Part shown: piece after piece, positions 1 through 12,963 of the stretch | Numbering within the stretch: position 1 is the first letter of the stretch | Layout: each line of letters starts with the position of its first letter | Source: Corynebacterium gerontici | Lineage (GTDB): Bacteria > Actinomycetota > Actinomycetes > Mycobacteriales > Mycobacteriaceae | Assembly (NCBI RefSeq): GCF_003813985.1 | Contig: NZ_CP033897.1 | Coordinates: 124,001-188,000 of the forward strand | Reading direction: 5' to 3' | DNA length: 64,000 bases | Notes under the pieces: model-generated | Database searches by the model: none | Told to the model about the DNA's origin: nothing | Seen by the model: only the letters and a program-made list of their open reading frames with translations | Position numbers and translations under genes: made by a program

Positions 1-1
1 C

Positions 2-283
2 TGGTGCGGCCCGTGTCGTGCGTTTGCGCCGACGTTTGAGAAGGCTTCTGAGCAGCACCCGGATGCAACGTTTGCGAAGTTGGACACTGAGGCGAATCAG
101 GGTTTGGCTGCTGCACTGCAGATTCAGTCGATTCCGACGTTGATGGTGTTCCGTGATGGCGTTTTGGTGTTCCGCGAGGCTGGGGCACTGCCGCCGGCGG
201 CGCTGGAGGATCTGATTTCGCAGGTGAAGGACCTGGATATGGATGATGTGAAGCGTCAGATCGCGGAGCAGCAGCAGGGCTAG
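2..283 (+). CDS. Thioredoxin-like protein, 3' part (5' end outside window)
   Basis: The reading frame is open from base 2 and enters the window exactly at the thioredoxin active site WCGPC, followed by a thioredoxin-fold C-terminal half that includes the cis-proline motif SIPTLMVF. Proteins of this family reduce disulfides in the cytoplasm using the two active-site cysteines. About 93 residues are present; the first 25-30 residues, including the first beta strand, lie upstream of the window. The tail (residues ending in QIAEQQQG) is charged and slightly longer than in a minimal thioredoxin. The stop codon lies 57 bp before the next gene. Which paralogue it is cannot be decided without the N-terminus. 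Confidence 0.85.
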   Translation, partial: WCGPCRAFAPTFEKASEQHPDATFAKLDTEANQGLAAALQIQSIPTLMVFRDGVLVFREAGALPPAALEDLISQVKDLDMDDVKRQIAEQQQG

Positions 284-340
284 TGTGGCTGCGTAGACTG
301 TGTGGTGACGTTGTCGTCCATACAGCAAGGAACGTTTGCC

Positions 341-1084
341 ATGGCTAATCCTTTTTCTAAAGGTTGGAAGTATCTCACTGCCTCGTTGGATCAGAAGATT
401 GAGGAGAACGCTGATCCTCTGGTGCAGATTCAGCAGGCGAGTGAGGCTGCGAAGCGCCAGCATCAGCAGGTTCGTGAGCAGGCTACCCAGGTGATTGGGA
501 ACCGCAATCAGTTGGAGATGAAGCTGAATCGCTTGGTGGGGGAGCGTGACGAGCTTGAGAAGAAGGCTCGTCAGGCTTTGTCTTTGGCTGAGGGGGAGCA
601 AGATTCGGCTCGCGCCAGCGAGTTGCAGCAGGCTGCGGAGATTTATGCCACGCAACTTGTGGGCGTTGAGCAGGAGCTGGAAAACGCTAAGACTTTGCAT
701 TCGCAGGCTTCTTCTGCGGCTGATGAGGCTACTCGGCAGTTGCAGCAGTCTGAGGCGCGGCTGAAGGATCAGATGGCGCAGATTGATCAGTTACGTTCCC
801 AGGTGCAGCAAACGAAGATGCAAGAGGCTTCGGCTGCGACGATGGATCAAATTGGCAGCATGGACCCGGATCGGGATGTTCCCTCTTTGGATCAGGTGCG
901 GGAGAAGATTGAGCGTCGTTACGCTCAGGCTTTGGGTTCGCAGGAGCTCACCGAGCATTCGATGCAGGATCGTATGGCTGAGATTGAGTCGAGTGCGGGG
1001 GATATGCGTGCGCAGGCTCGGCTTGAGCAGATCCGGGCCGAATTGTCGGCGCCGGAGTCCGCTAAGAAAGAAATTGAGAGCTAG
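341..1084 (+). CDS. PspA/IM30-family coiled-coil protein
   Basis: A 247-residue protein that is almost entirely heptad-patterned, rich in Q, E, A and R, without membrane segments or signal peptide. It opens with the short amphipathic stretch MANPFSKGWKYLTASLDQKI typical of phage-shock-protein A/IM30 relatives, which bind the inner face of the membrane and help maintain its integrity under envelope stress. The ATG at 341 is chosen because AAGGAA lies nine bases upstream; an in-frame earlier start at 302 lacks a site. It follows the thioredoxin gene on the same strand and ends convergently with the NYN gene, overlapping it by four bases. The family call is from coiled-coil pattern and N-terminus. 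Confidence 0.75.
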   Translation: MANPFSKGWKYLTASLDQKIEENADPLVQIQQASEAAKRQHQQVREQATQVIGNRNQLEMKLNRLVGERDELEKKARQALSLAEGEQDSARASELQQAAEIYATQLVGVEQELENAKTLHSQASSAADEATRQLQQSEARLKDQMAQIDQLRSQVQQTKMQEASAATMDQIGSMDPDRDVPSLDQVREKIERRYAQALGSQELTEHSMQDRMAEIESSAGDMRAQARLEQIRAELSAPESAKKEIES

Positions 1085-2271
1085 TTTGCGCCGTTGAGCA
1101 GCACGCCGCGGATTCCCGAGTGGAATCCGTCGCGCAGGCCCACTCGTTGCGATTCCGTGAGTGTGTATTCGTGCAGGGTCTCGCAGGCGAATTGCAGCAG
1201 GGGTCTGTCAATTTCTGGGGGCAGTCCGCCACCGGAGAGCAAGTGCGCGGAGTCGCGCTGTTCGCTGGTGGCGGCGTTTTCGTACCACCAGCGGGCGTAT
1301 TGCTGGCCGACGTCGAAAGGCGTTTGATTGCCCGCCGATGCCCACACTTCATTGGGGAGGGGCACGTAGCGGGAGCGCAATTTACGCCGGGGTGCCATCA
1401 TGGAGGGGTTCGGCGTGGGGCGCGGCTTCTCGCTGCTCACGGTGACTTCGACGGATTCTTCAATCTTGGAGGTCACCCTGATTCGCCGGTCGCCTTCGGG
1501 TGCGGTAGCCGTCTCTGGCTCGGGGGCAGGTGCGGAAGGCTCCGCCTTTTCTTCGGTAGCAACTGGTTCCGCTTCGATCACCTCGGAGTGCGTGGCGTCG
1601 GTTTCGTCGTGAAGCTGCGGGCCGGGCTCGTCGGTTTCGTGCACGGGTTCAGCATCGTGGGGATGCTTTGGTTGTTCGGATTCCTCGTCTTCTGAGGGGG
1701 TGCGAACCACTGGGGGTAGTGGGCCTTCGAGCACTTCGAGTTGCATGCAGTCGGCGAAGTCTTCGCGTGGGTCCAAAATGGTGGTTGAATCACAATTTTG
1801 GCGCAGTGCCGCGCTCATGGAATCCCAGCCGAAGCCGTAGAGGTGGACTCTAACTCCATTTGCCACGGCTTCTTGGACGCCGGGGATCATGTCGGCATCG
1901 CCGGAGACGAGGATGACATCGCTGAATTCGCGGCGTACGCCAGTGAGGACGAGGTCCGCTACCAGCCGTGTGTCCACCGCCTTTTGGGTGCGACGGTCTC
2001 CCCACTCGATTAATTGGCCGGCGCGGAGCTGGACACCATCGCAGGTCCTCAGCGAGCGCTGATAACGGTGGGGGCCAGAATCGGGGATGCCGTCGTACCA
2101 TAGTTGGCGATGCACGGGCTGGCTCAAATGATTCTGTGCCATGGTGGCGAGCGTGGCCACTACTTCGGGGAGGTCAATTTCTAATTGCGCGCGCGCCCCT
2201 GTTTCCCACGAGTTGTAGAAGCTCGCGAGTAAATAAGAGGTGTCGACAAAAATTTGTGTGCGTTCAAGCAT
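1081..2271 (-). CDS. NYN-domain (PIN-like) protein
   Basis: A 396-residue protein whose first ~170 residues form a NYN/PIN-like nuclease domain: it starts MLERTQIFVDTSYLL (first acidic residue of the fold), and carries KAVDTRLVADLV and the signature DVILVSGDADMIPGV, the acidic cluster that binds metal in this family. NYN proteins are predicted RNases. The middle (about residues 180-300) is a low-complexity linker rich in E, P, T and A, followed by a conserved-looking C-terminal segment that I do not recognise. It is convergent to the PspA-like gene (4-bp overlap) and divergent from the GntR gene. Substrate unknown. Confidence 0.75.
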   Translation of the reverse strand: MLERTQIFVDTSYLLASFYNSWETGARAQLEIDLPEVVATLATMAQNHLSQPVHRQLWYDGIPDSGPHRYQRSLRTCDGVQLRAGQLIEWGDRRTQKAVDTRLVADLVLTGVRREFSDVILVSGDADMIPGVQEAVANGVRVHLYGFGWDSMSAALRQNCDSTTILDPREDFADCMQLEVLEGPLPPVVRTPSEDEESEQPKHPHDAEPVHETDEPGPQLHDETDATHSEVIEAEPVATEEKAEPSAPAPEPETATAPEGDRRIRVTSKIEESVEVTVSSEKPRPTPNPSMMAPRRKLRSRYVPLPNEVWASAGNQTPFDVGQQYARWWYENAATSEQRDSAHLLSGGGLPPEIDRPLLQFACETLHEYTLTESQRVGLRDGFHSGIRGVLLNGAN

Positions 2272-2402
2272 GGCTCCTGGGCTTTTCCGTTCATTGCTAA
2301 ATAAGTTTCAATTGCGAGTAGTACCTAGTTTGCCTGAAAAAGCGTGACACGTCGATACACTTCACTAGCGAGTCGCAAAACTGCTGCTCACGCGCTGATC
2401 TC

Positions 2403-2432
2403 TTGTGAAGGTTCGACGGGAAACGCTAGGGT
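2403..2432 (+). promoter_or_regulatory. Predicted promoter of the GntR gene
   Basis: TTGTGA at 2403-2408 and TAGGGT at 2427-2432 are separated by 18 bases, a good sigma-A-type pair. Transcription would begin near 2439-2440, inside the operator palindrome described next. Prediction from sequence only. Confidence 0.5.
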
Positions 2433-2452
2433 TCATTACATAGGTAACGAAC
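2431..2452. promoter_or_regulatory. Palindromic operator in front of the GntR gene
   Basis: The arms GTTCATTAC and GTAACGAAC face each other across the four bases ATAG and pair at eight of nine positions. The site overlaps the -10 element and predicted transcription start of the GntR gene, as expected of an autoregulatory operator for a YtrA-type repressor dimer. Function is inferred from position and symmetry. Confidence 0.55.
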
Positions 2453-2471
2453 CGACGTGGCGGAAGGGGCC

Positions 2472-2849
2472 GTGTTGAACGAAGCGACAGCGCCGCTGTT
2501 TCGACAGATCGCAACGCTGATCGAAGATTCGATCATTGATGGCGTCCTCCTCGAAGGCCAACGCGCACCTTCTACTAACGAGCTTGCTCAGTTCCACTCG
2601 ATCAATCCCGCAACCGCACGAAAAGGCCTCCTCTTGCTTGTCGAGCTCGGGATCCTCGAGAAGCGTCGTGGCCTGGGCATGTTCGTCACCGCCGGCGCAA
2701 CCCAAAGGATTAGGGATCGTCGAGCCGGGGATTTCGCAGCAACCTATCTGGCCCCGCTTGTCGACGAAGCCGTGCGGATCAAAATTGACCGTGCCACATT
2801 GCACTCGCTGATTGATCAAGTGGCAGCAAGCCGCGGCTTATATCAATAG
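2472..2849 (+). CDS. GntR-family (YtrA-type) transcriptional regulator
   Basis: A 125-residue regulator made of an N-terminal winged helix (TAPLFRQIATLIEDSIIDG, then RAPSTNELAQFHSINPATARKGLLLLVELGILEKRRGLGMFV) and only a short C-terminal helical tail, the size and layout of the YtrA subfamily. GTG 2472 or TTG 2475 is preferred because GGAAGGGG lies just upstream and the protein then begins (M)LNEATAPLF as in relatives; an earlier in-frame GTG at 2457 is possible. YtrA regulators usually control an adjacent ABC transporter, but none follows here: the next transcription unit is the rrn operon. Probably autoregulated through the palindrome at 2431-2452. Confidence 0.8.
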   Translation: MLNEATAPLFRQIATLIEDSIIDGVLLEGQRAPSTNELAQFHSINPATARKGLLLLVELGILEKRRGLGMFVTAGATQRIRDRRAGDFAATYLAPLVDEAVRIKIDRATLHSLIDQVAASRGLYQ

Positions 2850-3330
2850 TCTTTCTATTTTCTAGGCTTGACCTGGGGGTTTGTGTTGTTGGTGGGGGGT
2901 GTGTAACTTTATGTGGGTCGCCGCGACCGACAGCGCCCCCACAGTGGTTGTGGAGATGGCGGTCAGGAAAACGTGCGGTTGGCTAAGTTTGATGTGATGC
3001 TGTCGCCTTGGTTGGTGGTGGTGTTGTGTTGTGTGAGAACTCAATAGTGTGCCAATACTTTTATTTTTGTTGTTGTGCTGCTTGTTGCGCATCGTTGGTG
3101 GTGTGTGGTGCCGGTTGTGTGCTGGTGTCATGGTGCTGCTTGTTGGTGGTGCGTGATGGTAGTGCTGGGGTGGTTGGTGTGTGTGGTTGGTTGTCTCGTC
3201 AAGACCCGCTGCGCGTTTGATGCACTGATTGCCCTGTTGTTTTTTTTTGAATGATGATGTTGTGTCATCGTTTGTTTGGTTAGGTTTGGGCTTTTCACGA
3301 GCCTTTGGAACGAGTGTTTTGTGCTTGTTT
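2850..3330 (+). other. rrn operon leader region, no protein gene
   Basis: This 480-bp stretch is strikingly G+T-rich on the plus strand and contains no convincing protein gene. It should carry the rrn promoters, although I could not fix a clear -35/-10 pair. At 3028-3041 it holds GTTGTGTGAGAACT followed by CAATAGTG; the same 14-mer recurs in the 16S-23S spacer at 5195-5208 followed by GTATAGTG. That arrangement, once ahead of each large rRNA, resembles the boxA-type antitermination (Nus-factor) signals of actinobacterial rrn operons. Confidence 0.6.
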
Positions 3331-8525
<5,195 letters not shown>

Positions 8526-8655
8526 AACACAACCCGCAAAACAACCAAACCCCAAAAAACAACACACCCCGCGAACAACACACAATCACCCGCGTCCACT
8601 ATGCAGTCACTGACACAACACCGCCTGTGCATGCACACCCAACACACACAAGAAC

Positions 8656-8774
8656 GTGTCGGTGGTTATAGCATCGGGGCAACGCCCGGACCCATTCCGA
8701 ACCCGGAAGCTAAGCCCGACAGCGCTGATGGTACTGCACCCGGGAGGGTGTGGGAGAGTAAGACACCGCCGACC
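8656..8774 (+). rRNA. rrf: 5S ribosomal RNA
   Basis: About 119 bases beginning GTGTCGGTGGTTATAGCATC, containing the 5S core CCATTCCGAACCCGGAAGCTAAG (in part) and ending ACACCGCCGACC, whose last bases pair with the 5' end to close helix I. It lies about 130 bases after 23S and just before the operon terminator. Confidence 0.95.
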
Positions 8775-8789
8775 AACAACTTCAAACAC

Positions 8790-8824
8790 AAACGCCCCCG
8801 AGAACCCCTCGGGGGCGTTTTCTA
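8790..8824 (+). terminator. Rho-independent terminator of the rrn operon
   Basis: A perfect 13-bp stem: AAACGCCCCCGAG (8790-8802) pairs with CTCGGGGGCGTTT (8808-8820) around a five-base loop, followed by a short T-rich run. The A-run on the opposite side would also let it stop the converging pseudouridine synthase transcript, whose gene ends at 8832. Confidence 0.92.
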
Positions 8825-8831
8825 TATCTTG

Positions 8832-9830
8832 CTATACCTCCATCCGCACCACGGATCGTCGAGAAGCAAAGTCACGCCATTCGCCGGTTACAGGATCTTC
8901 AAAGCAAAGTCGTGAGGCTAGCAAGTGCATGGGCTGATCAAATTTTTCCTGCCCAAGCGGAAGCACGTTGGGGTAGGCGGGATCGCCAAGAATTGGGTGG
9001 CCAGCCGCGAGCATATGCAACCGTAACTGATGGGTCTTCCCCGTGTGTGGCTTGAGCGCGTACACCGCCTGCGGAGGTAGAGGCCCGTGCATGGTTTCCA
9101 ACTGTGTCTGTTCCTGGGCATTCACGCCGCGTATATCGTGGACGAGAGTTTCCGAATTCGGCGGCCCTTGGCCGATACTGCCTTGAACTTCTCCAGCTTT
9201 CTTGAGCAAATGGTATCTCCAAATGTCGCCTGGCTGACTATCGCTCTGGCTGCCAATTGCCTCATAGGTTTTCTGCACCGATCGTGCGGAGAAGAGTTGT
9301 TGATACGCCCCACGCACCGCTCGTTTCTTCGTGAGCAGTAGCACCCCTGCAGTGTTTCGGTCGAGGCGATGGGCAGGCGTCAGTTCGTCGTTGGCGCTGG
9401 CCTTGCGCATCTGCACGGTGACTGTTTGTGTGATGTGCATACCTCGGGGCATCGTTGCCAAGAATGGAGGTTTATCCACAACCATGATGAGGTCGTCTTC
9501 GTAAATGATCTCGCAGCGGTAGGGCGCTTCTCGTTCGGGGGCGGGCATTCGATAAAACCACAAGTCCTCGCCGGCAACTAGACGCTCATCCGGAAGCGCC
9601 CAACGAAACTTGGGTCCAATAACGACCAAGCGATCAGCAAATCGCCTTCGCGCTGCGTGCTCGTCATCTGCGGGGTGGCGATGACGCTGGGTGCTCACAA
9701 GGTGCCACAGAAAATCGAAGGCGCTCACTCCGTCCAGTTCCTGAGGAACACGCACCCTCGTGGCGGTGAGCCCATCTCGAACTCCGAGTGGTGGTTGCCC
9801 CCGCGGCACTGTGATTCGCCTTTGATCCAT
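8832..9830 (-). CDS. RluA-family RNA pseudouridine synthase
   Basis: A 332-residue enzyme that isomerises specific uridines in rRNA or tRNA to pseudouridine. The catalytic motif HRLDRNTAGVLLLTK contains the invariant aspartate; upstream is the family strand YEDDLIMVVDKPPFLATMPRG and downstream the conserved KPHTGKTHQLRLHMLAAGHPILGD in the RluA core. The first ~90 residues (basic, with RVPQELDGVSAFDFLW) look like an S4-like or accessory N-terminal extension found in actinobacterial members. It converges on the rrn terminator and is divergent from the universal stress protein gene. The target nucleotide cannot be told from sequence. Confidence 0.92.
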   Translation of the reverse strand: MDQRRITVPRGQPPLGVRDGLTATRVRVPQELDGVSAFDFLWHLVSTQRHRHPADDEHAARRRFADRLVVIGPKFRWALPDERLVAGEDLWFYRMPAPEREAPYRCEIIYEDDLIMVVDKPPFLATMPRGMHITQTVTVQMRKASANDELTPAHRLDRNTAGVLLLTKKRAVRGAYQQLFSARSVQKTYEAIGSQSDSQPGDIWRYHLLKKAGEVQGSIGQGPPNSETLVHDIRGVNAQEQTQLETMHGPLPPQAVYALKPHTGKTHQLRLHMLAAGHPILGDPAYPNVLPLGQEKFDQPMHLLASRLCFEDPVTGEWRDFASRRSVVRMEV

Positions 9831-9902
9831 GGCTACAAATTCTAGTAATCGCTACCATGGAAGTGTGCCTCGGAGAGTCCGTGGCGAGAAAGGGTTGCAA
9901 TC

Positions 9903-10793
9903 ATGCAAGACTTGGTTGTTGTCGCAGTTGATGGTTCAGATGCTTCACAAAACGCGGTACGTTGGGCCGCCAATACCGCAGCCAAGCGTGGTGTCCCCCT
10001 GAAGCTCGCCGCCAGCTACACCATGCCTCAGTTCCTTTACGCGGAGGGAATGGTGCCGCCTCAAGAGCTTTTCGACGAGCTCCAGGCCGAAACCATGAGC
10101 TACATCGAGGAGGCTCAACGCCTCGCGTTGGAAGTGGCCCCGGATCTGAAGGTCGGTTACGTGATTGCCGAGGGCTCCCCAATCGATATGCTCCTCGAGC
10201 TCTCCAATGACGTGACCATGATCGTGATGGGTTCTCGTGGCCTCGGCGGTCTCTCTGGCATGGTGATGGGTTCTGTATCTGCAGCAGTTGTCTCCCACGC
10301 GCACTGCCCGGTAGTGGTGGTTCGCGAGGATAATGACGTCACTCCCGCCAACAAGTACGGACCCGTGGTGGTCGGCGTGGATGGTTCCGAGGTTTCCCAG
10401 CGCGCTACCGAGTTCGCCTTTGAGGAGGCCAAGGCACGCGGCGCCAAGCTTGTGGCGATTCACACCTGGATGGACATGCAGGTGCAGGCCTCCCTAGCGG
10501 GCCTTGCCGCCGCACAGCAGGAGTGGGACACCATCGAAGATGAGCAGCAACAACTGCTCGAGCAGCGCCTCGCGCCGATGCTGGATAAGTACCCGGACGT
10601 TGCTGTGGACATGGTGATCACCCGCGACCGTCCGGTGCGCGCCCTGGTAGAAAACGGCCGCGATGCACAGTTGCTCGTTGTCGGCTCCCACGGACGTGGC
10701 GGATTCCGTGGCATGTTGCTGGGTTCCACCTCGCGTGCGCTGCTGCAATCCGCGCCCTGCCCGATGGTGGTTGTGCGACCAAGAGAGCAATAG
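9903..10793 (+). CDS. Tandem-domain universal stress protein (UspA family)
   Basis: A 296-residue protein of two Usp domains. Domain 1 (about 1-143) begins LVVVAVDGSDASQNAVRWA and ends with the nucleotide-binding loop GSRGLGGLSGMVMGSVS; domain 2 (about 153-296) begins VVVGVDGSEVSQRATEFA and ends with GSHGRGGFRGMLLGSTSRALL. Both loops fit the G-x2-G-x9-G-(S/T) pattern, so both domains probably bind ATP. Such proteins accumulate on starvation and other stresses. GAGAAAGGG precedes the ATG. A monocistronic unit closed by the hairpin at 10807-10851. Confidence 0.93.
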   Translation: MQDLVVVAVDGSDASQNAVRWAANTAAKRGVPLKLAASYTMPQFLYAEGMVPPQELFDELQAETMSYIEEAQRLALEVAPDLKVGYVIAEGSPIDMLLELSNDVTMIVMGSRGLGGLSGMVMGSVSAAVVSHAHCPVVVVREDNDVTPANKYGPVVVGVDGSEVSQRATEFAFEEAKARGAKLVAIHTWMDMQVQASLAGLAAAQQEWDTIEDEQQQLLEQRLAPMLDKYPDVAVDMVITRDRPVRALVENGRDAQLLVVGSHGRGGFRGMLLGSTSRALLQSAPCPMVVVRPREQ

Positions 10794-10806
10794 CCGCGTC
10801 GAAAAC

Positions 10807-10855
10807 AACGCGCCAAACAACAATTGCCAGAATTGTTATGTTTGGCGCGTTTTCG
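10807..10855 (+). terminator. Terminator of the universal stress protein gene
   Basis: AACGCGCCAAACA (10807-10819) pairs perfectly with TGTTTGGCGCGTT (10839-10851); inside it, CAATT and AATTG form a second stem. The T-run TTTT follows at once. Very strong hairpin. Confidence 0.85.
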
Positions 10856-10881
10856 CATATCCGGGTACGTTCGGAAGGTAA

Positions 10882-10906
10882 CAAAACGGCATAAATGCCC
10901 GTTTTG
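10882..10906. promoter_or_regulatory. Inverted repeat upstream of the GlsB-like gene
   Basis: CAAAACG (10882-10888) and CGTTTTG (10900-10906) form perfect arms, with GCA and TGC continuing the pairing inside across one extra base. It sits some 25 bases upstream of the predicted -35 and may be an operator; it could also be a second terminator. No regulator is known. Confidence 0.35.
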
Positions 10907-10930
10907 GCCCGAACTTTTGGCGTTTCTGTA

Positions 10931-10958
10931 TTGCTTTTTGCGCGAAAAGGGTTAAAGT
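10931..10958 (+). promoter_or_regulatory. Predicted promoter of the GlsB-like gene
   Basis: TTGCTT (10931-10936) and TAAAGT (10953-10958) with 16 bases between them. A 5' leader of about 65 bases would follow before the ATG at 11029, which has the site GAAGGAGAA. Confidence 0.5.
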
Positions 10959-11028
10959 TAGCTCCGCACAGATAAACGCCGACTAATCTCTCGGCGTCTT
11001 CTCAATAAATATCTAGAAGGAGAACAAC

Positions 11029-11289
11029 ATGCTCGGTCTCGGAATTATCGGTTGGATCGTTATCGGCGGCCTCGCTGGCTGGATTGCATCCAAGATTAAG
11101 GGCACTGATGCTCAGCAGGGCATCGGCCTGAACATCGTCATGGGTGTTGTTGGCGGTCTGCTTGGTGGCTTCCTGCTCAAGATCTTCGGCGTTGATGTCG
11201 AGAGTGGCGGACTGATCTTCAGCTTCCTCACCTGCCTGCTCGGCGCTGTGATTGCTATCAGCATCGTGCAGATGGTGACCAAGAAGTAA
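11029..11289 (+). CDS. GlsB/YeaQ/YmgE-family membrane protein
   Basis: An 86-residue, glycine-rich membrane protein with three hydrophobic segments. It matches the transglycosylase-associated (GlsB/YeaQ/YmgE) family pattern: GWIVIGGLAGWIASKIKG, GIGLNIVMGVVGGLLGGFL, then a last segment with LLGAVIAISIVQMV. Members are small stress-induced membrane proteins of unclear biochemical role. A good site AAGGAGAA lies before the ATG, and the strong upstream promoter and downstream terminator suggest an abundant monocistronic message. Confidence 0.88.
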   Translation: MLGLGIIGWIVIGGLAGWIASKIKGTDAQQGIGLNIVMGVVGGLLGGFLLKIFGVDVESGGLIFSFLTCLLGAVIAISIVQMVTKK

Positions 11290-11318
11290 TCGCGCTGAAG
11301 CGATAACAATGCCTTAAG

Positions 11319-11350
11319 GGGCGGTGGTGAAGTATCCCACCGCCTCTTTT
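11319..11350 (+). terminator. Terminator of the GlsB-like gene
   Basis: GGCGGTGG (11320-11327) pairs with CCACCGCC (11337-11344), nine-base loop, followed by TCTTTT. Confidence 0.8.
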
Positions 11351-11387
11351 GCGTGGCTAGACCGTGGACTAGACCAACCTGTTCAGT

Positions 11388-11393
11388 TATAGT
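11388..11393 (+). promoter_or_regulatory. -10 element of the TetR-sortase unit
   Basis: TATAGT lies about 40 bases before the preferred TetR start. Just upstream, ACTAGACC and GTTCAGT form an imperfect palindrome, and CTAGACC also occurs as a direct repeat; either could bind the TetR protein itself. Confidence 0.4.
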
Positions 11394-11431
11394 GTGGGGG
11401 TACACCATCTTCGATGAAAGGAAATGCTTCA

Positions 11432-12055
11432 GTGGCAGGCGAAAAACGCACGACGGGCCGGTCAAGGAAAAACAGGCCGAGTCCCCGGCAGCGTCTTCTC
11501 GCTAGCGCCACGAGCCTTTTCAGTACTGAGGGTATTCGCGTGATCGGCATTGATCGCATTTTGCGTGAGGCCGATGTGGCGAAGGCGAGCCTGTATAGCT
11601 TGTTCGGTTCAAAAGATGCCCTCGTCATTGCGTACCTTGAGTCGCTCGATGAGCAGTGGCGCACCCGCTATGCGGAACGCACGGCGGAGATGAGCTCGCC
11701 GGAGCAGAAGATCCTCGCCTTTTTTGATCAGTGCATCGATGAAGCCCCAGAGGCTGACTTCAGGGGTTCGCACTTCCAAAACGCCGCGAATGAGTATCCG
11801 CGGCCGGAGACGGACTCGGAGCGCGGGATCGTGGAAGCGGTGCAGCAGCACCGGCGCTGGGTGCAGGATACGCTCACGAGCCTGCTGACTGAGAAGAACG
11901 GCTACCCGGGCGATGTTCAGGCGCAGCAGTTGATGATCTTCCTCGACGGCGGTTTGGCCGGTTCGCGTTTGAGTCAATCAACCGAGAGCCTTCACACGGC
12001 TCGTGACCTTGCCCAGCAACTACTTTCTGTACCTCCGGCGGATTATTCAATCTAG
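11432..12055 (+). CDS. TetR-family transcriptional regulator
   Basis: A 207-residue regulator. The N-terminal domain has the TetR helix-turn-helix: RQRLLASATSLFSTEGIRVIGIDRILREADVAKASLYSLFGSKDALV, preceded by a basic tail (KRTTGRSRKNRPS). The remaining ~130 residues are the helical ligand-binding domain, with no recognisable ligand signature. The GTG at 11432 is chosen because AAAGGAA sits eight bases upstream; an ATG at 11414 is the alternative. The stop overlaps the sortase GTG (TAGTG), so the two are co-transcribed, and the regulator may control the sortase unit. Confidence 0.85.
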   Translation: MAGEKRTTGRSRKNRPSPRQRLLASATSLFSTEGIRVIGIDRILREADVAKASLYSLFGSKDALVIAYLESLDEQWRTRYAERTAEMSSPEQKILAFFDQCIDEAPEADFRGSHFQNAANEYPRPETDSERGIVEAVQQHRRWVQDTLTSLLTEKNGYPGDVQAQQLMIFLDGGLAGSRLSQSTESLHTARDLAQQLLSVPPADYSI

Positions 12056-12810
12056 TGTCTAAAGTAACTTCTTTCTTTGGTGAGCTCCTGCTCACGGTAG
12101 GCGTGCTCCTCTTGCTTTTTGCGTTCTATGAGGCGTACTGGACAAACATCGCCGCTGGCCGTGCTCAGGACGAGGTCAGCGCTGAAATGCAACAACGTTG
12201 GAAAAATCCTCGCTCGGCGCACAGCCTTGAGCTAGGAGATGCTTTCGCCAACATGTATATCCCAGCGTTCGGATCCGACTTCGCTTTCGCCATCGTGCAG
12301 GGCGCCGATGATGAGTCGCTGTTGGCGGGGCCCGGGCACTATGTGGACACACAGATGCCGGGAGAGGCCGGCAACTTTGCCGTGGCAGGCCACCGCGTTG
12401 GTAAGGGAGCCCCCTTCAACGATCTTGGCAACCTCAACGCTTGTGACGCCATCGTCATCGAAACCCACGACACCTGGGATGTCTATCGCGTTCTGCCAAT
12501 GGGCACAGATCCAACCACTCGAAGCGATGAGGCTCGCGACTGCCTGAGCGAACAGCAGATTGGGCGTGTTGCCGGCGGCGATTACGCGGGCGTGCAGGGC
12601 AGGACGATTACCACGCCTGGTGATGTCAGCGTCATCAATCCTCTGCCAAATACTGACAGCATTGAACTACGGCCGGACCTGGAGCCTGTCATTACGCTCA
12701 CCACTTGCCACCCGCAGTTCTCGAATGCTGAACGCATGATTATTCACGGCATGCTGACCGAATCATTGCCTAAGGACGGCCCCAAGCCGGCTGTTATGGA
12801 GGGAGCCTAA
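12055..12810 (+). CDS. Class E sortase
   Basis: A 251-residue membrane-anchored transpeptidase. One N-terminal membrane helix (LLLTVGVLLLLFAFYEAYW) is followed by an extracytoplasmic sortase domain with the catalytic triad visible: histidine in NFAVAGHRVG, cysteine in ITLTTCHPQF and arginine in SNAERMIIHG. Class E enzymes are the housekeeping sortases of actinobacteria and anchor surface proteins to the envelope. It overlaps the TetR stop by one base and is directly followed by a tiny membrane protein, a pairing that I recall from other corynebacteria. No sortase substrate was identified nearby. Confidence 0.9.
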   Translation: MSKVTSFFGELLLTVGVLLLLFAFYEAYWTNIAAGRAQDEVSAEMQQRWKNPRSAHSLELGDAFANMYIPAFGSDFAFAIVQGADDESLLAGPGHYVDTQMPGEAGNFAVAGHRVGKGAPFNDLGNLNACDAIVIETHDTWDVYRVLPMGTDPTTRSDEARDCLSEQQIGRVAGGDYAGVQGRTITTPGDVSVINPLPNTDSIELRPDLEPVITLTTCHPQFSNAERMIIHGMLTESLPKDGPKPAVMEGA

Positions 12811-12963
12811 ATGTATTCGACGCTTTGGAGGGCGCTACCGGGCCCCAAGCCAGTCAAAGCCCTGCTTGCGCTGCTCATCGCGGTAGCGGTGTTTTTCCTG
12901 CTGATGGAAGTCGTCTTCCCCTGGGTTTCAGCGCAGATGCCTTATAACGACGTAGCCGTCTAG
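12811..12963 (+). CDS. Small single-pass membrane protein downstream of sortase
   Basis: A 50-residue frame starting with the ATG immediately after the sortase stop codon: MYSTLWRALPGP, then a hydrophobic helix (ALLALLIAVAVFFLLMEVVF) and a short tail ending YNDVAV. Immediate juxtaposition, a hydrophobic segment and a stop placed at the convergent gene's stop argue that it is real. Its function is unknown; a role as a partner or chaperone of the sortase is inference from position only. Confidence 0.7.
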   Translation: MYSTLWRALPGPKPVKALLALLIAVAVFFLLMEVVFPWVSAQMPYNDVAV

